From assembly GCF_024713975.1 (NCBI RefSeq), contig NC_091094.1:15347001-15411000 (forward strand): a stretch of DNA of 64,000 nucleotides, in the 5' to 3' direction. The DNA comes from Paralichthys olivaceus. Lineage: Eukaryota > Chordata > Actinopteri > Pleuronectiformes > Paralichthyidae. Position numbers and translations under genes: made by a program. The notes below the pieces were generated by a model. That model was not told the DNA's origin. It saw only the letters and a list, made by a program, of their open reading frames with translations, and did no database searches. Each line of letters begins with the position of its first letter. Position 1 is the first letter of the stretch. Below, in pieces: positions 1 to 12,316 of the stretch.

Positions 1-960
1 TTTTAGTGAGGCAGATTAAATAATAGCTCACCATTATCATGTCGTTGTTACATTACGATTGTGCACAGATAGAAATATACAGCATATATAATAATGACAA
101 AATACAGAAGTCCTATGATGTCTCTTGATGCAAATATAACCATCTACTAATCCTATCTTAATTTTAACTGTATGAACTTAAGAGTGATATCTCTTCATAT
201 ATCTCTTGGCAAAAAAAAAAGCCAATCAGCCCATTCCCCAAAATACTGAACAATTACTTGATTGATGATACTGACTCATTGTCATAATAGCAAATTCTTT
301 AGTTTCATTACGTCTTGTCTGGAGAGCTTTATAAACTTCCATTCATGGGAAGTAAAAATGAAAACAAATGGTAAAACTATATGACAAGACTGCGGCTAAG
401 ACAGTGTATCAACAGCTGTTATCTAGACAACATATGTTGACACAGATATTACGTAAGCATGGAGAAGAGATTGTATAAATCACTGAACAAAGTAGAGGAG
501 CTTCAGAATTCTGTCTTGACACTGTGTGAAAGTCTGTATGTTAGACTCTATTTATAACAGCCCCTCATGTATTCAAGGACATGCGTGATGCTTTATTACT
601 TTCGTAGCTCTTAATGTGACGAGTTCAAAACTGCTCACAAAGGGCTACTCGTCATAATGGTTGTAATTCTGGTGTAAATATTGAACACAGCTATTGGTTT
701 AAGAGTCTTCGTCTACTTCCACTTTTAGACGTCATGTAGTGAATTGTTGCAGTTATTTATATGTTTGTTGTATCTTATACCACCATTCTGTACCAGTGTG
801 TTTGCTGGTTTGCACTATGTGCTTGCTCTGACCTTGAACCCCTCCCTCCACCCTGAGACACACATACATACATACACATGCACACACACACACCACGCCC
901 TGTCCACCAGCCCCCATATCGCGGTCTCTTTGCACTTGATCACCCAGTTGGGGCTCTCTG

Positions 961-963
<3 letters not shown>

Positions 964-1033
<70 letters not shown>
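964..1033. repeat. (GT)n microsatellite, about 35 units
   Basis: Uninterrupted GT dinucleotides run for about 70 bases. The open frames that cross it on both strands are poly-Cys-Val or poly-His-Thr artefacts of the repeat. Confidence 0.97.
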
Positions 1034-1035
<2 letters not shown>

Positions 1036-4000
1036 TTGCTGTGAATAACTTCCAGGCATGCAGCCAGGAACTGTCATCTGCTGGTGCAACACTATCCATC
1101 CTGTCAATCTTGTTTTATAATTGTAACATTCTCATATTCTCTTGCTGAGCAGAGAGAAGTTTCCAACACAGTGAGATACGCACACACGCACGTACGCACA
1201 CACACACACACACAAACACACTAATAATATAAAACAATGAATAATCTCTTTGTGTTTCTTTTTCCTCTACCTTTGGTTTTTCGCTCTATACTTTTTAATT
1301 CTAGATTTGCAGAGGTGATGTTTAGCTTTGCAATAAACAGGTGTAATATGAATTCATCAAAGACTTGTGGCCCAAACTAACATAAAAGAGAGACTTAAAT
1401 TATTAACACAACAAAATGTGTTGTTGTTTTACTTGAGGTTATTCAAAACTATCTACTACTAAAAAGCCAAATTGTAATATTTGATGGTGTAATCTCAAGT
1501 CGTTCTTTTAACCTCTAAGCCAAAATGAAAACAGTGAAATTATTCTTTTAAGATATGAAATATGATATTAGTCGTTGAAGTGGCAAATTCCAGTTAAAAC
1601 CCAGGGAGACAACAGTGACGGCCATTAAATGCCCCAGAACAAATTGGTTTCCACCATGCCTTCCTCTCGCACTCTTCAGAATGATAAGTTAGCGGGCTAA
1701 CCATTCACTTATGAATTTAATCCTGCGGGGACTAAGAGCTCAAGACGATGATGCGGGGCGCACAGCTATCACAGGGATAGCTTGAGCAATGACGTCTGCC
1801 AACTCATTTATCACCAGACTCCCTCTTAGTGAGCGAGACCAGATCAAATTACAGAGGTTTCTATGGGCTCAACAATAGCCTGCTATAAATACACTCAGAG
1901 GGTTTTCCACACTCGACAACACACCCACACACGTATCAGCACTGTTGCACAAATATACTGTATGTGTACAAGTTTTCGGATAAACATGAGACTTTGTTCA
2001 TTATTTCCACCTTTAAATACCACACTGACTTAGACACATGCATTGTTTTGTTTTTAGCATTCTACACTGTGCTGAGCAGATGAATATCAGCAGAACAATA
2101 TGAGCCTGGTGTGGGTGTGTGTGCATCATCAGCGTATAGAGGGGATTGGAGAGCGAAGAATCACAGGGGCCCACACAGAGCATTAAACAGCTTCATAAAG
2201 TTATTTACAGCTCAGTCCATCAATAAACGACAGGTGCAGCATCCTCACAAACAAACCTATTAGCTTTCCTCCTGCTGGAACAATATCCTCTCCACAAATC
2301 AGCTGCTCGCTCTCTGTCTCCCTGCCACACACACACACACACAACTCTGTAAACTCTAACATGACATGAAATTCTCATGGTTACACATGAGACTCATTTG
2401 ATGTAGTGATTCTATAGACTAAATTTAAATACAAGGAAGTATACAGTGGTTTTGCTGCACAAAAAAATGTCATTTTAAAATGAAACACTATTTTGTATTA
2501 TATTTACCATACTAGACATTATGAGCAATGCACGTTTTGTTCAAGTGAAGATTTTTGTGTTTATTCAATCAAAATTGCAACCAACGATCCACTGAAATGA
2601 ATATGGACACCCTGCAGTAATCTGAAGTTTGGCTCAAAACGTATAAATTAAAACTTTTCTTTTTTTTTGAAAAGCTCAACACAATGATATATCAGTAGTT
2701 TGGTGAGAACGAGTCTATTGCAGAATGATTTCCTCTGTTAGTGTTGAATATGACTGGATTATTTTTAGCCATGCTAGCAGCTCTTAAGATGGTTGTGCAG
2801 ACAGTCACATGTCCACCACTTCAGTCCAGACAGACATACAACTATCAGATGAGTAATCATGAAATATTGCAAACATATCTATTGCTCTCACATTATAAAG
2901 CCCAATGACTCCAGTGATACACAGACATTTCCTCCAGCTACACGGTTCCTTTTTCTGGTTCTGAATGAAAGTGACTGCCTCAATGTTTAAAGTGTAAGAA
3001 TTTTCTTAATTTTTTTCAATATTAATGGTAAAAACAATGGATTTTGAAGTTGCATTAGATTTGCAATCATAGAGAGATACGTTATTCTATTTGTGATGTT
3101 ACACACCCCAAGGAACTTAATGGAATTTACTATTTTGGTTTCACCAGAAAATAAATATAAATAAAGTTATCACCACCACCCTGACCAGTGACAAGCTACA
3201 ACATTAGATTCACATTTACTGGTCAAACACAATGATCCTCCTGATTCACAGAGGAAGGCATCCTGTCATATGAAAATCTTTTATGGACCAATCAGCATGC
3301 ATTGACTGCAAGAAATGTGAATAATCTTTGAGCACTCCCTTTTGGCTCCATGTGAATTGCAGCCAATTTCAGTACCGCAGCTTGTTACTGAAGCATTTTA
3401 ATGTTGGAATTGGTCTTTTGATTTACTTGATGTACTAAAGTTTTACCTAAGAATAAGACTTTCATTGTTCATTGAGTCATAGAAACATTTCTCAATGATA
3501 CAGCAAACATTTCACATGTTCTCATGTATTTCCTGCAGAGTCTGCAGAAGCAAAGTGTAAAACACGTAGCTTAGCATGTTTGTGCAACAAATCACCTTGA
3601 CAAGTGAGCCACATACTACTGGTTAGAACATGGTGTCCCCAGTGTGCAGGGTGTAAGACTACACTTTGTTCCTGAAGGCTGAGTCTCGTATGTTGGGGCA
3701 CTGGTCAAAAGTTAAGGGGCCAATGGCAGCTCCAGATGGTACCTTTCCACTTTTGGAAAAAGATGGTGTCAAGGACCACAGCAAGTTCAAACCTGAGATA
3801 CATAGGGGCGACAATTCAAAAAAAATATTAAATGTCATCTGTTTTTAGCCTCACAGACCTCTAGAACCACACCACTACTCCTTGGCATATCGATTCCTAA
3901 CCAGCCCTATTGCCAGAAAGCAATGTCAATATTTGACAACTCAGCAAACATGGATTCATGGATTTCATCTTGAGTGACTAAGCATTTTTCACGTGCAATG

Positions 4001-5149
4001 TGGATTTTTAAAATATACATTCTCTACCATTTCTTGTAAAAACTCCATCAATAGTTAGTTTACAAAAGATTGATTTTAAACTGATCCTTGAGCTGTCCTT
4101 AAGTTTTGTTCAAAGTTAGGCGAGAGTCAACAAGATGACTTATGAGGTTGAGGTTAAAGAAAAATCATAGCTAGAGGAAAATAAGTTAATGTGAACTCCA
4201 GTTCTGTGATGGGACATGGACTCATTGACATAGAAGTCAGACATGTACAGTATAGTCACCACTGTGACGTCCACATTCTTACTCTCCACCACGGGACAAG
4301 CGACAGAAGGTTGGAACTGGACATAAACACCTTGAGGTGCTGAGTTTTGTAATGTGAATGTAATTCCAAGGGACACTGATGTCGGTTCAAAATCTCCCAT
4401 AGGTGTTCAGTGATAATTCACACAGGCATTCATCAACCCCTTGTGCTTTCTGTGGAGGCATCTATACAACATGTATCGTTCTCGACTAATTTAATCAGAT
4501 GTTTCCTAATTTCCCACCTATCTGTTTAATTACAGGGTTTGTATTTTTAGTTTGGGAAACATGTACAGGTCAGATCAATCTGTTCACTGTATGACAATAA
4601 TTCATTAACCAAAAGTCAAAACGGATTACCACTGTAGATAACTTTGTTACCAAAACTTTTATTAACAACCAAAGGAACTCTCTCAACTGTTGTATCTTCC
4701 TAACTCTCCTTGCTGGCTGTTCCCATTACATCTGACTTTTGGCAGCATGCTTGCCATTTTCTACCATAATGAACACCTCAATGCAAACTAGCTTTCATAT
4801 TGCCTCCTCCTCTTTTCTCCCCCTGTCCCTTTTTTCCACTCTGTCTGCCAACCCTAAAATCCAAAGGACCGCTATGTGGTGTACAGTGGGATCAGGTGTC
4901 GAGCGGCTTAATGCAGCCAGTGCTGCAGTCTGTGGCTGAGAGAGGGGTGGTGTTGGCTTCCTCTGGTCGGGGATGTTGCCAACATTAGCGCCATGTGTGG
5001 CAGGACGGCACAGACCTGGTGAAGAGGAGATGAAGGAACACTTTTAGTCACATTTCATCACATTGATACATAACAGGCTGCAGCACGGTCAAGTAGACTT
5101 TCTTTTCTGCATGTACCGGCTGAGATGAAAATGTTAATGTCTGTATCTC

Positions 5150-5412
5150 CATAGACTGTAAATAAAGATTTCCTCCCACTATGCAGGAATGAAGCTAAAA
5201 TACCCCGGACATGAATGCAACTGAACACACAAACAAACATCACTGTGATAACAACCACTTAAACCAACAGAAACCGTCTTTCATGAAAATATATTTGACG
5301 TGTGTTTTGATATTTAGTTCAGGCCATGTCTCCCATTCATTAACATGGAGGGGGTGGGATTTATGTCCAGATGGCAGTTGACACACTTTGGCTTCACTTT
5401 CGGGAGCTGTCA
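5150..5412. repeat. Dispersed inverted-repeat element, diverged copy
   Basis: It starts with ATAGACTGTAAATAAAGAT and ends near GGAGCTGTCATGTCTTCCAT. The interior aligns by eye with the element at 59505-59867: both have an ACAAACAT-CA-TGTGATAA block, a CCATGTC block and a TTTGGCTTCACTTT block in the same order. This points to a non-autonomous DNA-transposon-like family. No coding capacity is visible. Confidence 0.6.
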
Positions 5413-6719
5413 TGTCTTCCATTTATGATCTGTACAAACTGTAATGACAAACCATTCAACAGTTGTTAAGACTCTAAATACCTCATGGTGGCCCTGCAGC
5501 AAAAGGTCAAAGGTCAGTCACTAAAGGTACAGGGATTGCCCTGAACACGACTGAATCCTAACGTCGCTCTAACCACATCACAAGCTACAGTGTTTTGTTT
5601 TTATGATGAAGATAGGCCCTGATGTTCATTTTGCGTTGATCTCACATAAACTCTCCTGCCTCTTTAATATAAACATCAAATGTGCAGCTGAAAAAGGTTC
5701 CAATGCATTATTAACAAATATTTATCCTGTCTGAGTAACTTTGGTTTGAGACTTCAGTGCCCAGCTGTTTCATGACATGTGTTTCGATTTAGAACAGAGA
5801 AGATCGAGCGCCACAGAGGATGAGGAATTCAAAAAGTATGGCTGGATAAATGAATGGACCCTCTTTGTAGAATTAGTGGAATATACAATATTATATATTA
5901 AAATCTTATTTAAAATTCAAAATGTTTATATTTTGTCACTTATAATTTCTTGTCACTTTTATATATAGAAAAATAGAAAAATGAAACATAGAAGGAAATG
6001 ACTATTAAATCTTTAACAAATGAAACCATACAAAAATAAAGATAAGGACTATAATCTGACAATGTGACAGTTGACTTATAGGAAATCGCTCTATTTCCAA
6101 ACATTAAAATGAAGTCAGTGGTATGTTTTTAAAAACATTTATTATCAAATATTCTTTGTCTCTGAATACTTTTGCACCATTTTTACAAAAGCCCTGGTAG
6201 TATATATATATTTTTCTTAAAAGTCCACACTTATGTTCCAAACAAACCTCACACAGTCTGAACAATGTGAATGAAGTGTCTGTAGCTGCTCGTCTTCTCA
6301 ACACATTTCACTGTGATCTCTTAAGATACTGCATTTCACTTTGAGATGAAAATTTAAAAAACATATCCAACATATAAAAAAACAGTATGATTCAGAAGAA
6401 TGTGGAAGACAGCAGAGGAGCGGAAACATATGAAAGATGAAGTGTCTGTATGCAACACCTAGAAGGATCAGTTGAGGTCAAACATGTCTGTGGATGCTTC
6501 AATCACATTTTTCCCTTGTATACTCTGTGTAATTTCATCTCAACATGGATGGCGTCAGTTAAAACTTTTAATTCTTTAAGATCCTAAACCACCATTCATC
6601 ACTAAATGCTCATCCAGTTTATCAGTGGGAAGCGGGTATTTAAGTATTGTATGCTCTGTCAAACTCTACTTTCATACTCAAATATTATCCTGACACAGAC
6701 CTGAAATCATCAGATGGTA

Positions 6720-7566
6720 ACATATTTTATTTCGTAATCTCTTATGCAGCAGGCTGTATGTAATGCTTGGAATGAAAATGCACTTAGTGTCGCTCAATGC
6801 GATTCGTGGACTGAGGGTTTTTAAAAGGCACTTTGAGTTTTCAATGAACAAGTCAATTTTTGTTCTTGTTACTACAGGGACGTGTTGCTTAAGAGGAGCT
6901 CTGCCAGCACCAGCCTTTACAAGGTGTTGCAAGATGGCAGCACAAGAGTTACGGTGGAACATTGTGTTTAGCTTAAGGCATTAAGGTTTGTCGCTGACAG
7001 TATCAAAATAAGAGTAAACTTTGGTCCGAGACCTTCCACAGGAGCATGATTACGACTGAAACTGTGATACATAGAAATGAGTAAATAAAGCAGTCCACAG
7101 TTCTTATGATTCTGTAATCCACTGCCTCATTCTTAGTGGGGTCAAAAAGTTATTTCAAAAACATGCTTGTTAAGAAATTAGTGTGTTTCTGAGTATGTAA
7201 CACTGCATTGCATCCACCCAAATACCCATGTCATTTTTCAGCTGCATAGCAACATTCACACAGAAAGCACAGCAATAAAGTCTTTCTATAAATGCACACA
7301 AAAATATATATAAACTGTGTCCTGAACTGTTTATACTATTTCAGTTGTGTCTATGACAAAACTGAAATAAATGTCTATGTTCTCACATAGGTACCATTTC
7401 CAGTTTTAAACCTTGATGTTAGAAAAATAATGGTCTCTTGAACAGTGCCACACAGGACAGTGTGAGAATAGAAGGTTCACCAGTAGAGTTCAGTGACAAA
7501 ACCTCACATCAGATGCTTTCCTCCTCCTGTGTGTCTGCAATTTTTTACAAATTAAACATTTGTGTT
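6720..7566 (-). other. nr4a1: Probable nr4a1 3' UTR
   Basis: The segment follows the nr4a1 stop codon on the minus strand. A candidate polyadenylation signal (AATAAA on the minus strand, TTTATT on plus at 6726-6731) would end an mRNA of fitting length. Several ATTTA motifs occur on the minus strand (for example opposite 7079-7090 and 7284-7290). Such motifs suit the short-lived message of an immediate-early gene. The exact end is inferred. Confidence 0.45.
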
Positions 7567-10307
7567 TCAAAACGGCAAGGTATCCAGAAAGATTTTCTCC
7601 ACAATAGGTGGAGGCGGGACCAGGTCCTCCAGTTTCAGGTAAAAGATGCGCTGCAGGCCTTGTGTGCACAGAGTCCTCAGTTCCGGGAGTTTACCCAAAA
7701 GACGAGAGAGATAGTTGGGCTGGGTCCTGGTTGGCTCTGATCCGTTTCCGCTCACGTGTTCCCTTAAACAAGTGATGAGATGACTCTGAAAGTCCTCCAC
7801 CCGTTTGGGCTCCTTGAGGCCATGGCGATCTGGGTGCGAAAGATGTTCATATAAGAAACACAATACTGAATTTAAATATAACATTCATATGCAGTGACAC
7901 TGACAACAACACTCACCAGTGATGATAACAAGCGCCGCAAGGCAGGAAAACAATGAGACGTCTAAGTTCATGCGGTGAAGGTTCTGGGAGAAATCCATGA
8001 TGGAGTCAATCCAGTCACCAAAACTGCGAACACACTGCAGTCGGTGGAGGACGACACCGTTGCAGAAGATCAACTTGCTCTTCTCTGGATTTGACCTGGG
8101 CAGTGTTTCAGCCATTAGTACGATCAGAGCATTGACAGTGAAAAAAACAGTTAACATTCCTTTTTTCGTTAACCATAAGAACCAACCTGTAAGCGAGTCG
8201 GAGGATGAAGAGCTCAACGAAGGCAGATTCAAGGAGCAGCTCCTGGTCCTCAGAGCAGAAGTCTGTGAATCCTGGGATGGTTTCAGCCCATTTTCTGATC
8301 ACATCCAAGGCGTCGGTGAGTAGGTCATAAAACTGCTGAATGTCACCAGCGTCCTCCTTTTCTTTCAGGTTGTCCACTGTCTCCTGGTACTGCAGAGGGG
8401 CAGAAAGGAAGGGTCTGTGTTACTGAAATGATTTTCAGTGAACTGTTTGCTGTTTTTATTTTGATCCTACATAATGGAACCAGTCTAAGCTCTGGACAGG
8501 CTGTTGAGATTTACCTTGGAGTAGTCGAGCTTTCCAGTGGTTGGGTTTGAGTCTAAATGTGCTCTGACGAGACAGGATATGATGTTGACACTGGGGGTCG
8601 TGGACGAAGCCTCGACCACAGTCTTGGGTTTAGAAGGCAGACGACCCCGGCGACCTTTAAGGCTGTCTGTGCGAACAACTACAAGGGACATATAAGAGGA
8701 GAGGAAAACTATCAGCACATGTTTATGACCGTCACACAGCCGTCGCTGTACCACTTGAAAAAATAACTGTTGTATCAGTTTCCCTTTTTCTGCAGTTGGC
8801 ACTGTCAGGCTCCGGTCCCATATGTCATGTGTCATTTCTAGCATTGGTTTCACTGAAAGATTTAAGAGAGTTTGACATTGCATTACCTTCTTTGACCATT
8901 CCCACCACAAGACATTTTTGGAAACGGCAGAACTGGCAGCGGTTTCTCCTCCTCTTATCCACCAGACAGTCTTTATTAGCAAGGCACACGTACTTTGCAT
9001 TCTTCTGTACAGTTCGCTGTGGAACATAGAAGAAAATTACATATCAGTTTATATGTCTGCGCACATATGACATGATAAATTATTGGAACACACCAATTAA
9101 TATGAATAATATCTTGTGTCGAGTAAACTTTTTTTTATCCAGTCAATGTTCTTGAAATTGACATTGAGGTAAAATGTATATAAGCCAATAAAAGCTGGTG
9201 CATTATTGGTAAATGTTTAATATGAATGTCTTATTTATATGAGCAAAATTCTTATATAAAAATACCAGAAATTAGCTTTTTATGGAATTGAGACCATAAT
9301 ATGTCATAAGGGTGTCATTTTTTTAAAACAATACTTTTATAAGTCTGTGATGAGGTAATATCAGCCAGTGTTAGGCTGTGTATTCTCCTCAATAGTGGCT
9401 GGTCTATTGTATTACATACCCAGTTGTACCATAGGATTAACCTGCAAATTACTGTTCATCTGTTTACCTTGAAGAAACCTTTGCAGCCCTCACAGGTACG
9501 GACGCCATAGTGCTGACAGGAAGCATTGTCACCACAAACTGCACAGTGGCCCTCACTGGATCCTGGGTTGTGGGCTTTAGGGGACACCATGGCCCCCTCC
9601 ACTATCCTGGGGCTTTCATGAGGACTGTGCTCAAGGGACATGGGGGCACAATGAAGTGGAGAGACGTGCTGTTGGTGAGACAAGAAGAAGGGGTCGTCCT
9701 GGCTTGACTGAGCATCCTGGCGTTGCCCCAGAGGAGAGTGCTGCTCCGGTCCAGGGCTGAAGGTGAAGAAGGAGAGCTGCTGAGACATGCAGGCCTTATC
9801 AGCCATAGAGGAGGGGGGTGCCGAGGGGTAGGAGCCGAAACAAGGGGAATCCCAGGCAGGTGCAGACTGGTTCTGAAAGCCCGGTGTCGGAGGAGAGGCA
9901 GCCGCATAAACTGGGCTGCTGTAATAGTCTGAGCCGCATGACGACAGTGTTTCGTCGAGGCAGCTGAACGCAAAGGAGCCTGGGTAACAGCCATACACCT
10001 GGAGATCATCCAGCTTAAAGGCCTGGTTCTGCATCTGAGGGCTGGAGCTCTCAGCTACCATGACGTGATTGAATGACACCGTGGAGGCAGGAGGAGAGGT
10101 GGTAATCTTGCAGGAATAAGCATCAAACTCCCCCACATAGCCATTTCCCACCAAGGTGTTGATGCTGGGCAAGGAAGATGTAGACAGCTGGTCCTTTTGG
10201 CCACTGATGTCCATCACCAGTTTGGCACTGAGGTCAGGATTCAAGAACTCTGGGCTGAAATAGGTGTCATGGGGCAGGGATGCATACTGCGTTTGTACAC
10301 AGGGCAT
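7567..10307 (-). CDS. nr4a1: Nuclear receptor NR4A1 (Nur77/NGFI-B), complete coding region in six exons
   Basis: Orphan nuclear receptor and immediate-early transcription factor that binds NBRE elements as a monomer. Coding exons (minus strand, 5' to 3'): 9468-10307, 8887-9016, 8515-8678, 8187-8389, 7917-8095 and 7567-7829. They total 1779 nt, 592 aa plus stop, close to the roughly 598 aa human protein. All phases agree and the internal exon lengths match my memory of the mammalian gene. Translation starts at MPCVQTQY, five bases inside the exon, because a CTAG acceptor lies just upstream. The N-terminal activation region is Ser/Pro/Gln rich. The two-zinc-finger DNA-binding domain begins near residue 253 ([20 protein letters not shown]) and is followed by the A-box [10 protein letters not shown]. 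The ligand-binding domain ends in FLDTLPF, the family's usual C-terminus. The exon 4 donor is GTTGGT, a weak but GT-type site. nr4a2 and nr4a3 are less likely given the N-terminus and neighbours. Confidence 0.96.
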
Positions 10308-10309
10308 CG

Positions 10310-11783
10310 CTAGGAGAGAACACAGCAACAATTAATGGATTAAAATAAACCCTGATGTCTGTCTGAGACAGTAAGATAAATACGGTTTCTATTTACATAT
10401 ACTTAATGTGTGTTATTAGAGCTAAACAAAGATCTAATTATTGAAAAATATTTGATGTATTTAAATTAATTGCAAACAAAAACTTAACAACAAATTAGCA
10501 ACTGAAAATAAGTACTGTTGATATTGGCGCCGATAAGGAGCTAAGACACTGGTTTAATCCTTTAGGTTTTAATTTGTAATCCTCCATCTTCACCCACCCA
10601 AACAGTAGCCTACATTAGCACCTTGAACACACACAGTCTCATTTCCCCAACATGCCATCTCTCTGGCTTCAGGGCCAATGAGTCCTCTATAGAAAATGTA
10701 GAGGGTGGTCCAGTGGAGCAATCCGATATTCCCAGATATAGTGTTACTGGCTGTTAATGCTCTGCAACCTCCTTCAGTTGGGGGGCAGCCCTCTCTCACA
10801 GGTACTATACCAGGGAGTGTTACAGATTGTGTTTCAGAGTGGGCTGTATGCCAGCCGAGATGGGGAAGGTGGCAAAGCTCGTTTATGTGTGTGTGTGTGC
10901 TTGAGTGAATAGACGTGTATCCACAAGTGGTAACTTCCTCACTATATGGGTTTTTTTCAGTACAAAATGTGCTCTGCCTCTCACGAAACTCTAAACCCAT
11001 CCACGAAACCTGTTCAAACTAAACCAAACTGTTGAGTTACTTTTCCTAAACTTACAATTAAGTTTGACTTACGAGGAGGTCACTCTACTCGAATGTCCAA
11101 CATGTGTTTTATTTTCTAAATATACACCCTATTCCCTATGTCCTCTCAAATGGCAACAGTAACACACACCCCTGCATAAAACACATAATGAGCAGAATCA
11201 ATGATATGAAAACACAGAGTGAGCTGTGAACTATTTACTTGAGAATGTCGGGTGAACAGCTGCTGCTTTAACTTATACTACACTCAGATTTTCAGCTGTA
11301 TAAAGTACTCTACAGTATCAGCAGCAGTACTATTACTAGGAGGGGTCATTCAATCAGTTAAACACAGGATATAACAAAACATACATACTCCTAACTACTA
11401 TTTATCATAGAGTAAGAATGTGTGAACATAGATAAAACTAGTACTGAGTCAGTGGTTTTTAACTTTATGGTCAATTTGGATTGGGTTTTTTTGCCATTAT
11501 GTATTTTTAATATTTTGAATGACACTCAATCACATCAATAGGGATAATCTAACAGAAACTACTTATTATAATATAAGATATAATAGTTTATTGCGAGGCT
11601 GTCGTTGCTCGTTTTAGTTGGTTGTACCAGATGAAGTGTACAGCTCATGTTTTTAATATTATTTTACAGCAGACTGTAGTAGTAGGAGTTTAAGACACAT
11701 AAAGTCGAGCCTCTACATTCAAAGTGACATCAGCACTGACGTCACCCCTCGAGTAAACAAACAAACATTACACCGTCACTCAC
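10310..11783 (-). other. nr4a1 intron 1
   Basis: Intron between the non-coding first exon and the exon carrying the start codon, bounded by a GTGAGT donor and a CTAG acceptor on the minus strand. No exon with a recognisable product was found inside. A 136-codon minus-strand frame at 10590-11000 has no supporting splice context. Confidence 0.6.
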
Positions 11784-11900
11784 CTGATTCGTGTAAATAT
11801 CCAGATGGTGAAGCTTCTCATTTATTCCAGACTGCAGATCCACACTCATCCACACACACTGACACACACACACACTCTGGGTCACACCGACAAACTCCGA
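11784..11900 (-). other. nr4a1: nr4a1 non-coding first exon (5' UTR), approximate 5' end
   Basis: A strong minus-strand donor (CAG|GTGAGTG, opposite 11777-11783) closes an exon with no in-frame start, as expected for NR4A genes with a separate 5' UTR exon. The 5' end is a guess from an AT-rich CCAAAATAAAA box on the minus strand near 11918-11928. Confidence 0.5.
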
Positions 11901-11917
11901 GCGCTTCACACACTCTT

Positions 11918-12160
11918 GTTTTATTTTGGCTGCGTCGACAAAAGGGCGGGTCCGTGCCCATACATGGCGAACGGGGCGGTGGAACTTTCCGGGACGCAGG
12001 CCAATCAGCGCCGCGCTCCGCACCGACGTTCTTCCGTGTGACGCACGCACGGGATTCCATTGACGCAAGAGCCGGGGGGATCGTGCGTGCTAAATATAAC
12101 CCGGCAACGACAGCGAAGCTCACGTGGGGCTATAACTGGATGGAACGAGCTAAAAATAGT
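11918..12160 (-). promoter_or_regulatory. nr4a1: nr4a1 promoter with paired CRE/AP-1-like and paired MEF2-type sites
   Basis: GC-rich region upstream of the first exon. Visible sites are TGACGCA at 12039-12045 and 12061-12067 (TGCGTCA on the gene strand), MEF2-type CTAAATATAA at 12090-12099 and CTAAAAATAG at 12150-12159, a CCAAT box at 12001-12005 and GC boxes near 11944 and 11973. From established work, the mammalian Nur77 promoter uses TGCGTCA elements for stimulus response and two MEF2 sites for calcium response. The layout here matches that logic. Occupancy is inferred. Confidence 0.6.
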
Positions 12161-12298
12161 CTGGATTCAGAGGTGCAGACGTGGTGAGGGTGGAAATCTA
12201 CAGGTTGTGCACGGAGGGGAGGGGTCTTATCTCAGGAGGGTCCAGGAAACACCTGCGAGGTTTGCTCGTAAAAGCCTTGTGCTCATACTGGGTCAGAA

Positions 12299-12316
12299 CC
12301 CCCCCCCCCCCCCCCC
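12299..12316. repeat. Homopolymer C18
   Basis: Eighteen consecutive C residues lie upstream of the nr4a1 promoter. Such a run is prone to assembly error and length variation. Confidence 0.95.

Larger units (their letters stand above)
1..6700. other. Gene-free region downstream of nr4a1
   Basis: No exon with splice sites and recognisable protein was found on either strand in this stretch. It holds simple repeats (a long GT run at 964-1033 and CA tracts near 1177-1220 and 2327-2342), AT-rich DNA and one copy of a dispersed inverted-repeat element near 5150-5412. Short open frames here are low-complexity or lack any family resemblance. The block at about 1600-1900 is of higher complexity and could be a conserved regulatory element, which only a cross-species alignment could show. 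Confidence 0.6.

Noticed and set aside
744-1148. 134-codon plus frame and overlapping minus frames
   Set aside because: More than a quarter is poly-Cys-Val (His-Thr on minus) from the GT microsatellite. The rest has no family resemblance.
3666-3848. 60-codon plus frame, possible transposon or retro-gene remnant
   Set aside because: No motif recognised, no repeat ends found and too short to support a call.
8557-8766. Plus-strand frames opposite nr4a1 exons (also 7438-7740, 7997-8323, 9510-9932)
   Set aside because: Antisense shadows of nr4a1 exons on the minus strand.
10590-11000. 136-codon minus frame in nr4a1 intron 1
   Set aside because: No splice context, no recognisable domain, and a composition like random AT/GC intron sequence.
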